A DNA stretch of 64,000 nucleotides from Coprobacter tertius (lineage in GTDB: Bacteria; Bacteroidota; Bacteroidia; Bacteroidales; Coprobacteraceae). The notes beneath the pieces are model-generated. The model saw only the letters and a program-made list of their open reading frames with translations. It ran no database searches and was not told the DNA's origin. The DNA is taken from positions 1 to 64,000 of the forward strand of contig NZ_JANDHW010000006.1 of NCBI RefSeq assembly GCF_024330105.1. The letters are read 5' to 3'. Below, in pieces: positions 25,831 to 35,165 of this stretch. Each line of letters starts with the position of its first letter. Positions within the stretch are counted from its first letter, which is position 1. Made by a program: the position numbers and the translations under genes.

Positions 25831-26841
25831 TTAATTCACAACAGAGTCCGAATCATTCTCTTCTTTCCCGGTCGTACCTTCCTGTGCTACTTCCTGCGGT
25901 TTTGTTTCTTCGATAAAACGAATCGCATTACGCATAACCGCCTCATTATCTTCGGGTAATGGTCTCATTTTTGCAAATTTCACGAAATCTGCTACTTCAA
26001 GAATACTCTTCAGATGTTTATTAACAAGACGTGTTTCTTCGTTACGATGCAAAACAGACATAATCTGAGACGAAGTCATTTCCATCGCATTTATTTGAAA
26101 ACGGTCGTCGATATAAGTTCTAAGAATATCGGTCACTTGTGTATAATATTCTTTTTCCTGCCCATTTTGCCACAACTTGCTTTCTTTCAGTTTATCAAGA
26201 GCCTGCAAAGCCTTTTCATACGGTGGCAATTTAGATTCGGAAGACTCTTCTTCTTCGGTTCGTTTTCGTTTACTCCACCAAAACCAGAAAAGTAAACCTG
26301 CTGCTCCCAAAAACAATATCAGACCGATAATAATTAGTGCCGCATCTGAGATAAAATCTCTCAATACGAACGGAGGAGCCTGTACTCCTTTTATATCGAA
26401 AGGAGCGGCTGTCGTATCTACTTCGAGCGGAACAACTTTGAGACTTAATGTACCGGTACTGAAAGTATCTTTATTCAATACATATTTAAATGGCGGAATA
26501 TAATAAAATCCCGAATCGAATGAAGTCACCAGAATATTCTGATTTATCTGAATACGGGAATCAGATAACTCGGTAGTATCAGGTTTAGATATATTCAGTA
26601 TTTCGACACCGGTAACCAACGAGTCGGAAAATAGTGGAAATTGTACGATCTTTCCTTTATCCTGAGCAACTTCAAGATGTATAAAAGTTTGCTCACCCAT
26701 CCAAATCGCAGTAGAATCCATCTTCGCACTAACGACAACATTGTCGGCAAATGTCGGAAGAGCAATACAAACGCAAATTCCCAATAAAGCCGTTTTCAAT
26801 ATCGATTTGTTATGTTTCACATCCATAATTAATTTTTTCAC
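25831..26841 (-). CDS. Bat-operon membrane protein of unknown function
   Basis: 336 residues. Near the N-terminus is a signal peptide (LKTALLGICVCIALPTFAD), then a beta-rich periplasmic part of about 150 residues, one transmembrane helix near residue 175 (LIIIGLILFLGAAGLLFWFW), and a basic, helical cytoplasmic region ending in a Glu/Gly-rich tail. The helical part (YTQVTDILRTYIDDRFQINA) resembles the cytoplasmic end of BatD. It is placed between the DUF58 and batA genes, where Bacteroidota operons often hold a protein of this shape. It may help anchor the complex. Confidence 0.7.
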   Translation of the reverse strand: MKKLIMDVKHNKSILKTALLGICVCIALPTFADNVVVSAKMDSTAIWMGEQTFIHLEVAQDKGKIVQFPLFSDSLVTGVEILNISKPDTTELSDSRIQINQNILVTSFDSGFYYIPPFKYVLNKDTFSTGTLSLKVVPLEVDTTAAPFDIKGVQAPPFVLRDFISDAALIIIGLILFLGAAGLLFWFWWSKRKRTEEEESSESKLPPYEKALQALDKLKESKLWQNGQEKEYYTQVTDILRTYIDDRFQINAMEMTSSQIMSVLHRNEETRLVNKHLKSILEVADFVKFAKMRPLPEDNEAVMRNAIRFIEETKPQEVAQEGTTGKEENDSDSVVN

Positions 26842-26865
26842 AATTTATCGAAAAGCATGTGTCAT

Positions 26866-27735
26866 TCAGCTACGACGTTTAAACAAATTCATTAATGCGA
26901 TTACATAGTCTTCATCGGTAGAAACAGAAGCGACATCTACCCGGCTCTTACGCATATAATCGAGCATTCTCCCCTGACGGTCATTCCACCAGGCCGAATA
27001 TGCCTTACGCACTTTTTGAGAAGAAGAATCGACCCAATTCTCTACATTTCGCTCGGCATCGCACATTTTTATTAAACCGACATCGGGCAACACTGTTTCT
27101 CTTTTATCATATACCTGAATACCCACCATATCATGTTTACGATTGGCAATCGATAACGCATTTTTAAAATTATCATTCGTAATAAAATCAGAGATCAAAA
27201 AAGCCGTACACCGTTTCTTTATCGCATTGGTCATATACTCCAGTACGAGACTAAGATCGGTACCCTTGCTTTCCGGTTGGAAATCGATTAATTCACGAAT
27301 AATATATAGTATATGCTTTCTTCCTTTTTTAGGAGGAATAAACTTTTCAATCCGGTCTGAAAAGAAAATAACGCCGATTTTATCGTTATTCTGTATCGCT
27401 GAAAAAGCTAAAGTAGCGGCAATTTCGGTCATGATAGACTTTTTCATTTCACCTACCGCACCAAAATTACGACTGGCCGATACATCGACAAGCAGCATGA
27501 CTGTCAGTTCACGTTCCTCTTCAAAAACCTTAATATACGGTTTATTGTGCCGGGCCGTTACATTCCAGTCGATATCCCTCACATCGTCCCCGTACTGATA
27601 TTCTCTTACTTCAGAAAAAGCCATACCCCGACCCTTAAAAGCCGAATGATATTGCCCCGCAAAAATATTACGGGAAAGCCCCCGGGTTTTTATCTCGATG
27701 TGACGTACTTTCTTTAATAACTCACTTGTTTCCAT
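26866..27735 (-). CDS. DUF58 protein (MoxR-partner)
   Basis: 289 residues, DUF58 family. It contains the domain hallmark GDDVRDIDWNVTARHNKPYI and a VWA-like DVSAS motif (MLLVDVSASRNFGAVGE), so it is a metal-binding scaffold that typically pairs with a MoxR ATPase. No signal peptide or transmembrane helix is visible. Between moxR and the membrane protein gene, with gaps of 26 and 24 bases. Confidence 0.9.
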   Translation of the reverse strand: METSELLKKVRHIEIKTRGLSRNIFAGQYHSAFKGRGMAFSEVREYQYGDDVRDIDWNVTARHNKPYIKVFEEERELTVMLLVDVSASRNFGAVGEMKKSIMTEIAATLAFSAIQNNDKIGVIFFSDRIEKFIPPKKGRKHILYIIRELIDFQPESKGTDLSLVLEYMTNAIKKRCTAFLISDFITNDNFKNALSIANRKHDMVGIQVYDKRETVLPDVGLIKMCDAERNVENWVDSSSQKVRKAYSAWWNDRQGRMLDYMRKSRVDVASVSTDEDYVIALMNLFKRRS

Positions 27736-27761
27736 ACACTCGTTTTATACAGTGTAAAGCA

Positions 27762-28757
27762 TCAAGGTACTTCAACTTTATTCAAGATTTCGCTGATAAT
27801 TTCTTCAGCGGTCATATTATTCGCTTCAGCCTCATAACTCAGTCCGATACGATGGCGCATAACGTCGTAACATACGGCACGAACATCTTCGGGAATAACA
27901 TAACCTCTTTGTTTGAGGAATGCATACGAACGCGAAGCTAAAGCCAAATTAATAGAAGCACGAGGAGATGCTCCGAATGAGATCATTTCTTTCAGCTCAT
28001 TTAACCCATGATCCTGTGGGAAACGAGTAGCAAAAACTATATCTACAATATATTTTTCTATCTTTTCATCGATATAAACCTTACGCACGATATCTCGTGT
28101 TTCAATAATTTCTTCAGATTTTATAACCGGCTGTATCGAAGGACGATCTCCCGAAATATTCTGTCTTATGATCATTTTTTCTTCCTCTTTCTTCGGATAC
28201 CCGATTACGACCTTCAGCATAAAACGATCGACCTGAGCTTCAGGTAACGGATAAGTACCTTCCTGCTCGATCGGGTTCTGCGTCGCCATCACGAGAAAAG
28301 GATCATCTAACTTGTATGTAGTTTCGCCGATCGTCACCTGACGTTCCTGCATTGCTTCGAGTAAAGCACTTTGTACTTTTGCCGGTGCACGGTTTATTTC
28401 ATCCGCCAATACGAAGTTAGCAAAAATAGGTCCTTTTTTTACCACAAATTCTTCTTTCGCCTGACTGTACACCATCGTACCTACCACATCGGCAGGAAGC
28501 AAGTCGGGGGTAAATTGTATTCGGTTATATTTTGCATCGACTAAAGACGCCAATGTTTTAATAGCGAGAGTCTTTGCCAGACCCGGAACCCCTTCGAGCA
28601 AGATATGTCCATTAGAAAGAAGGCCTATCATCAGAGAATCTACCAAATGTTTCTGACCAACGATTACCTGATCCATACCTTGTGTAATCATATTCACAAA
28701 AGAACTCTTACTAGCAATCAACTCATTAAGTTCCCGAATATCTACTGTTTGACCCAT
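27762..28757 (-). CDS. moxR: MoxR family AAA+ ATPase
   Basis: 331 residues. Walker A is EGVPGLAKT (near residue 55), Walker B is VLADEINRAPAKVQSALLEA, and sensor 1 MATQNPIEQEGTYPLPEAQ follows; the C-terminal lid helices are also present. MoxR proteins act as chaperones that insert cofactors or mature partner VWA proteins. It is the first gene of the bat operon; a TAATTTTG box (minus strand, 28819-28826) about 60 bases upstream may be the promoter, though the -33 box is weak. Confidence 0.93.
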   Translation of the reverse strand: MGQTVDIRELNELIASKSSFVNMITQGMDQVIVGQKHLVDSLMIGLLSNGHILLEGVPGLAKTLAIKTLASLVDAKYNRIQFTPDLLPADVVGTMVYSQAKEEFVVKKGPIFANFVLADEINRAPAKVQSALLEAMQERQVTIGETTYKLDDPFLVMATQNPIEQEGTYPLPEAQVDRFMLKVVIGYPKKEEEKMIIRQNISGDRPSIQPVIKSEEIIETRDIVRKVYIDEKIEKYIVDIVFATRFPQDHGLNELKEMISFGASPRASINLALASRSYAFLKQRGYVIPEDVRAVCYDVMRHRIGLSYEAEANNMTAEEIISEILNKVEVP

Positions 28758-28880
28758 ATTATTTTAGTTTTAAAAATAAGTTATTATCGTATTTAATTCA
28801 GACCTTGAAGATAGAATGCAAAATTAGCCACGAAGTCTTTACTTTTAACACTTCAAGAGTTAAAAAAGGCTAAGTTATTA

Positions 28881-28920
28881 TTAAAAAATAAGCCGCCTTA
28901 AAATGGTTAGACGACTTATT
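28881..28920 (-). terminator. Terminator after the HU-LysM gene
   Basis: AATAAGCCG (28887-28895) pairs with CGACTTATT (28912-28920) with one G-U pair on the minus strand, followed by six T. It lies 11 bases after the stop codon of the HU-LysM gene and before the moxR promoter region. Confidence 0.7.
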
Positions 28921-28930
28921 TATTGCAATT

Positions 28931-30193
28931 CTACTCATATTCCGACAGTATTTCCGTAGCTAATGCTTTCGCTTTTTCTATCGCATTTTTATCATCAGCA
29001 TTTATCCCGTATTTCGATTTTTCGGGAATTATCAACTTTGTTCCCACCGGAACGTGATTGGGGTTGGGTATAACCGACTTATTTTCACGATAAATATATA
29101 CCCAAAAAGCCTTATTCCCATAATGTTTTAATGCAATCGTCGTCAGGAATACTCCAGGACGCACAACCTCGGTAACTACATCTTGTCTAATTTTACTTTC
29201 AGTCGTCTGCCGTTTATCAACATTCATTAGTCCGGCTTTTTCAGTCTCACTTTCCTGTATTGCCGTTGCACCAATATCTTGCCCTTTACCGGCAACTACC
29301 ACATTCCTATCTTTTACAACCGCTGTTGTTTTTATCGAATCTGTTACTAAAGTACCAACAAGTGAAACGGTATCTTTGTTTTTGTCGGCATCTTCATTTT
29401 GTTTTTTAATAGTCACCGTTACAGGATCAATAGCAACATTTACTTTTCGCTCATTTTCATATCCCTGAAAATATATAAACAACAAAATACAGGCAATAAT
29501 TATAACAGAGGCCGTAAGAAATCCGGCCCAAAAATTAACCCGGCCTTTATATCGCGAAGAAACGGCAGAATATTCTTCTTCCATTTCTTTTTCATCTTCA
29601 GAAATTTCGTCTTCTCTTTCGGTAAAGACAGCTTCTCTCCCTTCCACCGATTTCACAACTTCATCTTCCTTTATTTCCAGATCTTCTTCAGGAACTTCCA
29701 TATTTGAACTTTCGATCTTTTCCGGCTCTATATTTTTAACGGTCTCAAACTTAAATTCTTCTTCAATAACCTCCTTTTCATTCTCAGTTATTCGTACTTC
29801 AACAGGAGAATCGTTTTCTGCTGAAACTTCAGCTTCTTCCTGTACCGTTCCGGTCACATTCAAAGGTGAATCATCCGGTAATATTTCCGACTCAAAAAAA
29901 GCAAACGGTGCATTTACAGCATCACGCATACTCTTATCAGGAACAAAAGACAATTTATAATGTCCCGGAATTTCATAAGGCAAACCTGTCTGCACATTTA
30001 TGCTACTGCGTTTTTCCACCCACACCCGCTTAAATATACCCAAGCCATTTATTTTCAAAAAATCTTCAGACAACAACACATCCAATGCCAATCCGAACAG
30101 TTCCCTCAGAAACGATTCCGAATCTTTTTTAGTACGGCCCGACTTTTGCGATAACAAATCGACCAACTCCGGTAAGGATATTTTACTGTTCAT
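28931..30193 (-). CDS. HU-domain, transmembrane, LysM-like fusion protein
   Basis: 420 residues with an unusual order. Residues 1-95 look like a HU/IHF DNA-binding domain (ELVDLLSQKSGRTKKDSESF, INGLGIFKRVWVEKRSSINV). Residues ~105-210 are highly acidic (Glu-rich). A single transmembrane helix lies at ~217-241 (NFWAGFLTASVIIIACILLF). The C-terminus at ~340-395 resembles a LysM-type module (LTTIALKHYGNKAFWVYIYR, NPNHVPVGTKLIIPEKS). The topology suggests the HU part in the cytoplasm and the LysM part in the periplasm, which would link chromosome and cell wall; this is inference. Overlaps the upstream HU gene by 11 bases. Confidence 0.75.
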   Translation of the reverse strand: MNSKISLPELVDLLSQKSGRTKKDSESFLRELFGLALDVLLSEDFLKINGLGIFKRVWVEKRSSINVQTGLPYEIPGHYKLSFVPDKSMRDAVNAPFAFFESEILPDDSPLNVTGTVQEEAEVSAENDSPVEVRITENEKEVIEEEFKFETVKNIEPEKIESSNMEVPEEDLEIKEDEVVKSVEGREAVFTEREDEISEDEKEMEEEYSAVSSRYKGRVNFWAGFLTASVIIIACILLFIYFQGYENERKVNVAIDPVTVTIKKQNEDADKNKDTVSLVGTLVTDSIKTTAVVKDRNVVVAGKGQDIGATAIQESETEKAGLMNVDKRQTTESKIRQDVVTEVVRPGVFLTTIALKHYGNKAFWVYIYRENKSVIPNPNHVPVGTKLIIPEKSKYGINADDKNAIEKAKALATEILSEYE

Positions 30194-30476
30194 TATCTGT
30201 ACTTTCTTTTAATTTGTTTTTAATCAATGTGCCCGGCTTAAACGTAAGCACGATTTTAGGGGGAATAAGCATTCTTTTCCCGGTAGCAGGATTTACGGAT
30301 ACCCGTTCGGCCCGTTTGCGAGGTTCAAAAGTACCGAAACCCTGAATCGCAAAAGAGTCCATTACTACACTACGTTCTTTTATAATTTGTAATGTATCGG
30401 ATAAAAGGCCATCGACATCTTTTCGAGACATCCCCAGACGCTTTTGTAACTCTTCGATAAATTGTTTGTGTTCCAC
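30183..30476 (-). CDS. HU family DNA-binding protein
   Basis: 97-residue HU/IHF type histone-like protein (IQGFGTFEPRKRAERVSVNP and MLIPPKIVLTFKPG are typical of the beta-arm region). Binds and bends DNA. First gene of a pair; its last 11 bases overlap the start of the HU-TM-LysM gene, so translation is probably coupled. It starts 182 bases from the divergent ppk gene; no clear promoter boxes were seen. Confidence 0.88.
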   Translation of the reverse strand: MEHKQFIEELQKRLGMSRKDVDGLLSDTLQIIKERSVVMDSFAIQGFGTFEPRKRAERVSVNPATGKRMLIPPKIVLTFKPGTLIKNKLKESTDNEQ

Positions 30477-30657
30477 CTTCGTTTCTTTTAATAAACGATG
30501 CTATATTACGATTTTTTTCCGAATATTCAAAATAAAGGTTCGTGAAACGTTAAAAAAGAGAACTTTACATTATAATACCGAGAAATATTTATCTTTTTGA
30601 TACTAAAAAAATAAAAAATGGCTATATTTACGTTACGATGATAAACCCCTTCGGATC

Positions 30658-32745
30658 ATGGAAACATTGCGTAGATACTTTAAACGTGATATCAGTTGGC
30701 TTTCTTTTAACAGAAGAGTCTTGCTAGAATCTCGAAATAAGGAGATACCGTTATTCGAGCGTATTAAATTCTTATCTATCTATTCGTCGAATCTCGAAGA
30801 ATTCTATCGTATCCGTATTTCAGAGCATCGCCTCAACGCATATGACCAGGAAATATGTGAAGAAGACCGAAAAAAAGCCCGTCAAACACTGAATGAAATA
30901 AATTCGGAAGTAAGCCGCCAGGTTGCAGAATTCTCAAAAATATTTGCAGAAGAAATACTTCCCGATCTCGAACATAACAATATCATATTATATCAGGGAC
31001 AACCGGTTATAGAAAATCATAAAAACGCTATACAGCAATATTTTTTGGATGAAATCTTCCCTTTTTTACAGCCGGTCTTAATTGAAAAAGACGATATCAG
31101 ATCGTTTCTTAGAGACAATCGGCTTTATCTCGCCATAAAACTTTTTAAGCGCAAAAAAAATGGTTCTGTCGAAAAAGATCCACAATACGCCCTTATTAAG
31201 ATTCCATTTTCTAAGGTTCCCAGATTTATTACTCTTCCTCCTTATAATGCAAATCATTATCTGATATTTATCGACGATGCTATCGGAATGCATTTAGATA
31301 TTATTTTTCCAGGATTCAAGGTCGACTCGTATTTCAGTATCCGCGTGTCGAGAGATGCCGATTTCTCGATCGAATCCGTCAAAAAAGAACAAGTCGTAGA
31401 AGAAATAAAGAAAAGGGTAAAAAAAAGAAAAACAGGAAGTACCAACCGTATGGTTTATAACGCCATGATGCCGGAAGATATGCTCAGGTATCTTTGTGAG
31501 GCTTATAACATACCCATGGAACAATGCATCCCCGCAGGAAGATATCTGACACTCGAAGACTTGATAAAACTACCCAATCCGACCGAAAAAGAACTTACTC
31601 GTAAATCTCCCACTCCACTGCGTGTTCCTGAATTCGATCGGTCAGGTTCTATATTCAAGGTCATCAAAAATCATGATATGCTATTGCATTTCCCATATCA
31701 ATCGTTCGATTACCTGATACGTTTTCTTATGGAATCGGCCTATGATCCCAAAGTAGAAGAAATAAAACTTACTCAGTACCGGGTCGCCGAAAACTCCGAC
31801 GTTATAAATTCTCTTATCACAGCGGCGAGAAACGGGAAAAAAGTAACTGTTTATGTAGAGCTGAAAGCCCGTTTCGATGAAGAAAACAATATTGCTACTG
31901 CCGAACTGATGAAACAGGCCGGCATAAATATCATTTACGGCATGACCGGATTAAAAGTACATGCCAAAGTAGCACTCGTCCTTCGGAGAACAGACGGCGG
32001 AAACAATATAGAAAAAAGTTTTGCTTTCTTAAGTACCGGAAATTTCAATGAAAAAACGGCCAAAATTTATTCCGACATGGGGCTTTTTACTTACGATACG
32101 AATATCATTCGTGAACTAAACCGCTTGTTTGAAATTCTCGAAGGGAAAAATGTACCGGCCGAATTTTCAACGCTATTAGTAGCCCAATATAATATGTTAC
32201 CTGAACTGAATGCCAAAATAGACCGGGAAATTAAGGCTGCAAAGGAAGGGAAAAAAGCATACATTATACTTAAAATGAATGCCTTACAAGATCAGGAGAT
32301 GATTAATAAATTATATGATGCCAGTGAAGCAGGTGTGAAAATAGACCTCATTGTAAGAGGTATTTGCTGTCTCATCCCTAATCAGCCATATAGCCGAAAC
32401 ATTACGATAACACGTATTATCGACGAGTTCCTCGAACACGCACGCGTCTGGTATTTTTATGCCGGAGGTAAAGAAGAAATATATCTTACCTCAGCCGACT
32501 GGATGAAAAGGAATTTATCGAGACGTATCGAGACAGCATTTCCCATACTTTCTTCCCGTTGGAAAAAAGAAATTATCGAAATCCTGTCTATTCAATTACA
32601 AGACAATGTTCAAGCCTGTCATATAGACGAACACTTGAATAATATATATGTTCAAAACGATAATCCCAAACGCATACGGGCACAACAAGAAATTTATAAA
32701 ATACTAAGCCACCGAGAGATTATTTCACAGGAAACAAACAAATAA
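30658..32745 (+). CDS. ppk1: Polyphosphate kinase 1
   Basis: Cytoplasmic/membrane-associated enzyme that makes inorganic polyphosphate from ATP. 695 residues, the normal length. The two conserved histidines of PPK1 are visible: His438 (LKVHAKVALVLRR, the phosphorylated residue in this family) and His594 (FLEHARVWYFYA). LSTGNFNEKTAKIYSDMGLF and VELKARFDEENN complete the C-terminal catalytic domains. The ppk stop codon is immediately next to the stop codon of the convergent panE gene, leaving no intergenic space. Confidence 0.96.
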   Translation: METLRRYFKRDISWLSFNRRVLLESRNKEIPLFERIKFLSIYSSNLEEFYRIRISEHRLNAYDQEICEEDRKKARQTLNEINSEVSRQVAEFSKIFAEEILPDLEHNNIILYQGQPVIENHKNAIQQYFLDEIFPFLQPVLIEKDDIRSFLRDNRLYLAIKLFKRKKNGSVEKDPQYALIKIPFSKVPRFITLPPYNANHYLIFIDDAIGMHLDIIFPGFKVDSYFSIRVSRDADFSIESVKKEQVVEEIKKRVKKRKTGSTNRMVYNAMMPEDMLRYLCEAYNIPMEQCIPAGRYLTLEDLIKLPNPTEKELTRKSPTPLRVPEFDRSGSIFKVIKNHDMLLHFPYQSFDYLIRFLMESAYDPKVEEIKLTQYRVAENSDVINSLITAARNGKKVTVYVELKARFDEENNIATAELMKQAGINIIYGMTGLKVHAKVALVLRRTDGGNNIEKSFAFLSTGNFNEKTAKIYSDMGLFTYDTNIIRELNRLFEILEGKNVPAEFSTLLVAQYNMLPELNAKIDREIKAAKEGKKAYIILKMNALQDQEMINKLYDASEAGVKIDLIVRGICCLIPNQPYSRNITITRIIDEFLEHARVWYFYAGGKEEIYLTSADWMKRNLSRRIETAFPILSSRWKKEIIEILSIQLQDNVQACHIDEHLNNIYVQNDNPKRIRAQQEIYKILSHREIISQETNK

Positions 32746-33672
32746 TTACAATTTCTTTTTCAGGGCCTGATACATAGCAGTATATAACGGGGCAGAAATT
32801 CCCATATCGGCAGCAGAATGCACGACATACCCGGTTAAGGTTTCCAATTCGTTACGCCCCCCTTTCTTAAAATCGGTATGCATCGATGTCGTAGCCCCCA
32901 CCGGCATCATCGATTGTGCTTTTACAGATTTATCTATGATATCAGCCGGCAGATCTATCCCTTTTGCCCGGGCAACATTCAACAATTCTCTGCCCAAAGA
33001 ATCGAAATCATCGGAATGATTCTTTAACACATTCCCAATATTATCATCATAATAAGCGGTTATAGTAGCCGCTATCGATATCATAAAAAATTTCTTCCAG
33101 ATACGTACTGTAATATCCTCGGGATTTACCGCATTTATACCGGCATCTGTCAATATCTTTACGAACTGTTTTTGTCGATCATGATCCTCTTTTCCTCCGA
33201 AAAACAACATTTCTTTATTTGAAAATAATGAAACGACACCCGGCTCTCTTAATCGTGCACCAATGTAGACACAACCTTCCCAAACATCATTTCCAGGGAG
33301 AAGAGTCCGTATATGCTCTGAGATATTCACTCCGTTCAATAAAGGCAATATAATTGTCTGTTGACCTATAACCGGCTCGAGTTCTTTCAGATTATCATCG
33401 AGATCATACGATTTCGTACAACAAATCAAATAATCGGCAACACCGGCAGACTCCGGTTTATCGGTTACTAACATAGGAACAGCAACAATCTTTTTATCGG
33501 ACATTTCAATCATCAATCCCTCTTTCCGTATTTTATCAAGATTGGCTCCTCTCGAAATAAATATAATTTCCACATCTTCCGAATTTTTATAAAATGCAGC
33601 CAGCATTCCTCCGTAATAACCACCTACCGCACCTATTCCAGAAATAACGATCTTTATTTTTTTATTATCCAT
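32746..33672 (-). CDS. panE: 2-dehydropantoate 2-reductase (ketopantoate reductase)
   Basis: NADPH-dependent reductase making pantoate for vitamin B5 and CoA. 308 residues, with the Rossmann motif GIGAVGGYYGGMLA at residues ~11-24, LNGVNISEHI near the middle, and the C-terminal KPTSMHTDF-like GATTSMHTDFKKGGRNELET that holds the catalytic Lys/Asp/Glu region typical of the family. A TATATTTG box is on the minus strand at 33693-33700. Other members reduce different 2-oxo acids, so the exact substrate is inferred. Confidence 0.85.
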   Translation of the reverse strand: MDNKKIKIVISGIGAVGGYYGGMLAAFYKNSEDVEIIFISRGANLDKIRKEGLMIEMSDKKIVAVPMLVTDKPESAGVADYLICCTKSYDLDDNLKELEPVIGQQTIILPLLNGVNISEHIRTLLPGNDVWEGCVYIGARLREPGVVSLFSNKEMLFFGGKEDHDRQKQFVKILTDAGINAVNPEDITVRIWKKFFMISIAATITAYYDDNIGNVLKNHSDDFDSLGRELLNVARAKGIDLPADIIDKSVKAQSMMPVGATTSMHTDFKKGGRNELETLTGYVVHSAADMGISAPLYTAMYQALKKKL

Positions 33673-33847
33673 TACAAAATATTTTTAAATGCCAAATATA
33701 TTTATTTCTTTTACAAAATAAACAATAACCTTGCAAATAGGTTTACCTAAAATATACCGTAACATAAATGTAATATATATTAAACATCTTTATAATACCT
33801 AAGACATAATTTTGCGCAACAGATAAAAACCTTTAAAACAGTTTTAC

Positions 33848-35107
33848 ATGCAGGCACATTCAAAATGCAATCTCCTTCTCTTATTTTATTTAATCTGTAG
33901 TATAAATGCGACAGCTTCTGTTAATTACGACAATGACAGTCTTCTTATCGACCCGAAAGAGAAAGAGTCGTTGGTAGATAAAATCAGAAATATGCCTAAT
34001 ATCGAAGTCGGTAAAGGGATTACCTTTCAGCCTAAAAACGAAAGTTACAAGATAACCATGCGTATCCGAATGCAAAATATGGTAAGCGCTACTTTCGACA
34101 AAAAATTTTCCAACACCGATATCGAAGCACAAGTAAAACGACTCAGATTGAGATTCGATGGGTATGTATATTCTCCTAAACTAACCTACTCGATACAATT
34201 AGGTTTTACTCCTTACGACACGAAATCTCTCCCCAACGGAAATATGAATTTCGTACGTGACGCCATGATTTATTATATACCGTCACCTACATGGAACATA
34301 GGTTTCGGACAAACAAAAATAAAAGCAAACAGAGCCCGAATCAACTCATCGAGCGCATTGCAATTCGTTGATCGGTCTATCGTCAATTCCGAGTTTAATC
34401 TCGACCGGGATTTCGGTATCTTCGGAGAATATAACAAACGGCTCTTTTCCGATTTTAATATCGGCATAAGAGGCTCGGTTACTTTAGGTGAAGGCCGTAA
34501 TTGGGTATCTTCTTCAAAAAGCGGTCTTGCCTATACGGGGCGTCTCGAGCTATTCCCTCTTGGCCGATTCAAATCGATGGGTGATATCGCTGAAGGTGAT
34601 TTCGAACGAGAACAGACTCCTAAGATACTTCTTGCCGGAGCCTTTAGCTATAACGATCGTGCAAAACGGGTTCAAGGTCAAAACGGGGCACTGATCGAAA
34701 ACAACATGTCACGCAATATTTCTTCTTACTTTTTCGATTTCATTTTTAAATACAACGGCTTTGCCTTTTATACCGACCTAATGGGTCGATTATGCAAAAG
34801 CCCCGTATTACATAATGTAGAAAATCAATATATTTATGCCGGTAAAGGGGTAAACATACAAACCAGTTATCTCTTCCCAAAAAACTGGGAAATCGCATTG
34901 CGAAATTCTACATTGTTACCCGACGACGATGTAAAAAACTTAGTGGGATATAATTTTTATAATCAAAGTACATTCGGTGTTACCCGCTATCTGATCGGTC
35001 ACAGCCTAAAAATACAAGCCGACGCCTCCTTTAACTATAAGAAACAGGCCATCGACCCCCAATATAGCCGCTGGATGCTGCGTTTCCAAATAGAACTCGG
35101 ATTCTGA
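33848..35107 (+). CDS. Phosphate-selective porin (OprO/OprP-like)
   Basis: 419-residue outer-membrane beta barrel with a signal peptide (LLLLFYLICSINATAS). The segment IRMRIQM-like YKITMRIRMQNMVSATFDKK and LRLRFDGYVYSPKLTYSIQL are the early strands of the OprO/P family; the chain ends with an aromatic residue (ELGF), as expected of a barrel protein. Porins of this family in Bacteroidota often have unknown solutes, so the phosphate assignment is by homology. Close to ppk1, on the same strand, 1.1 kb downstream, with its own upstream TAATTTTG box (33807-33814). Confidence 0.8.
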   Translation: MQAHSKCNLLLLFYLICSINATASVNYDNDSLLIDPKEKESLVDKIRNMPNIEVGKGITFQPKNESYKITMRIRMQNMVSATFDKKFSNTDIEAQVKRLRLRFDGYVYSPKLTYSIQLGFTPYDTKSLPNGNMNFVRDAMIYYIPSPTWNIGFGQTKIKANRARINSSSALQFVDRSIVNSEFNLDRDFGIFGEYNKRLFSDFNIGIRGSVTLGEGRNWVSSSKSGLAYTGRLELFPLGRFKSMGDIAEGDFEREQTPKILLAGAFSYNDRAKRVQGQNGALIENNMSRNISSYFFDFIFKYNGFAFYTDLMGRLCKSPVLHNVENQYIYAGKGVNIQTSYLFPKNWEIALRNSTLLPDDDVKNLVGYNFYNQSTFGVTRYLIGHSLKIQADASFNYKKQAIDPQYSRWMLRFQIELGF

Positions 35108-35165
35108 TAAATGCAAAACACTAACCGGCACGAAATAAATAAACAGTTAAAAACATACTCGAATA

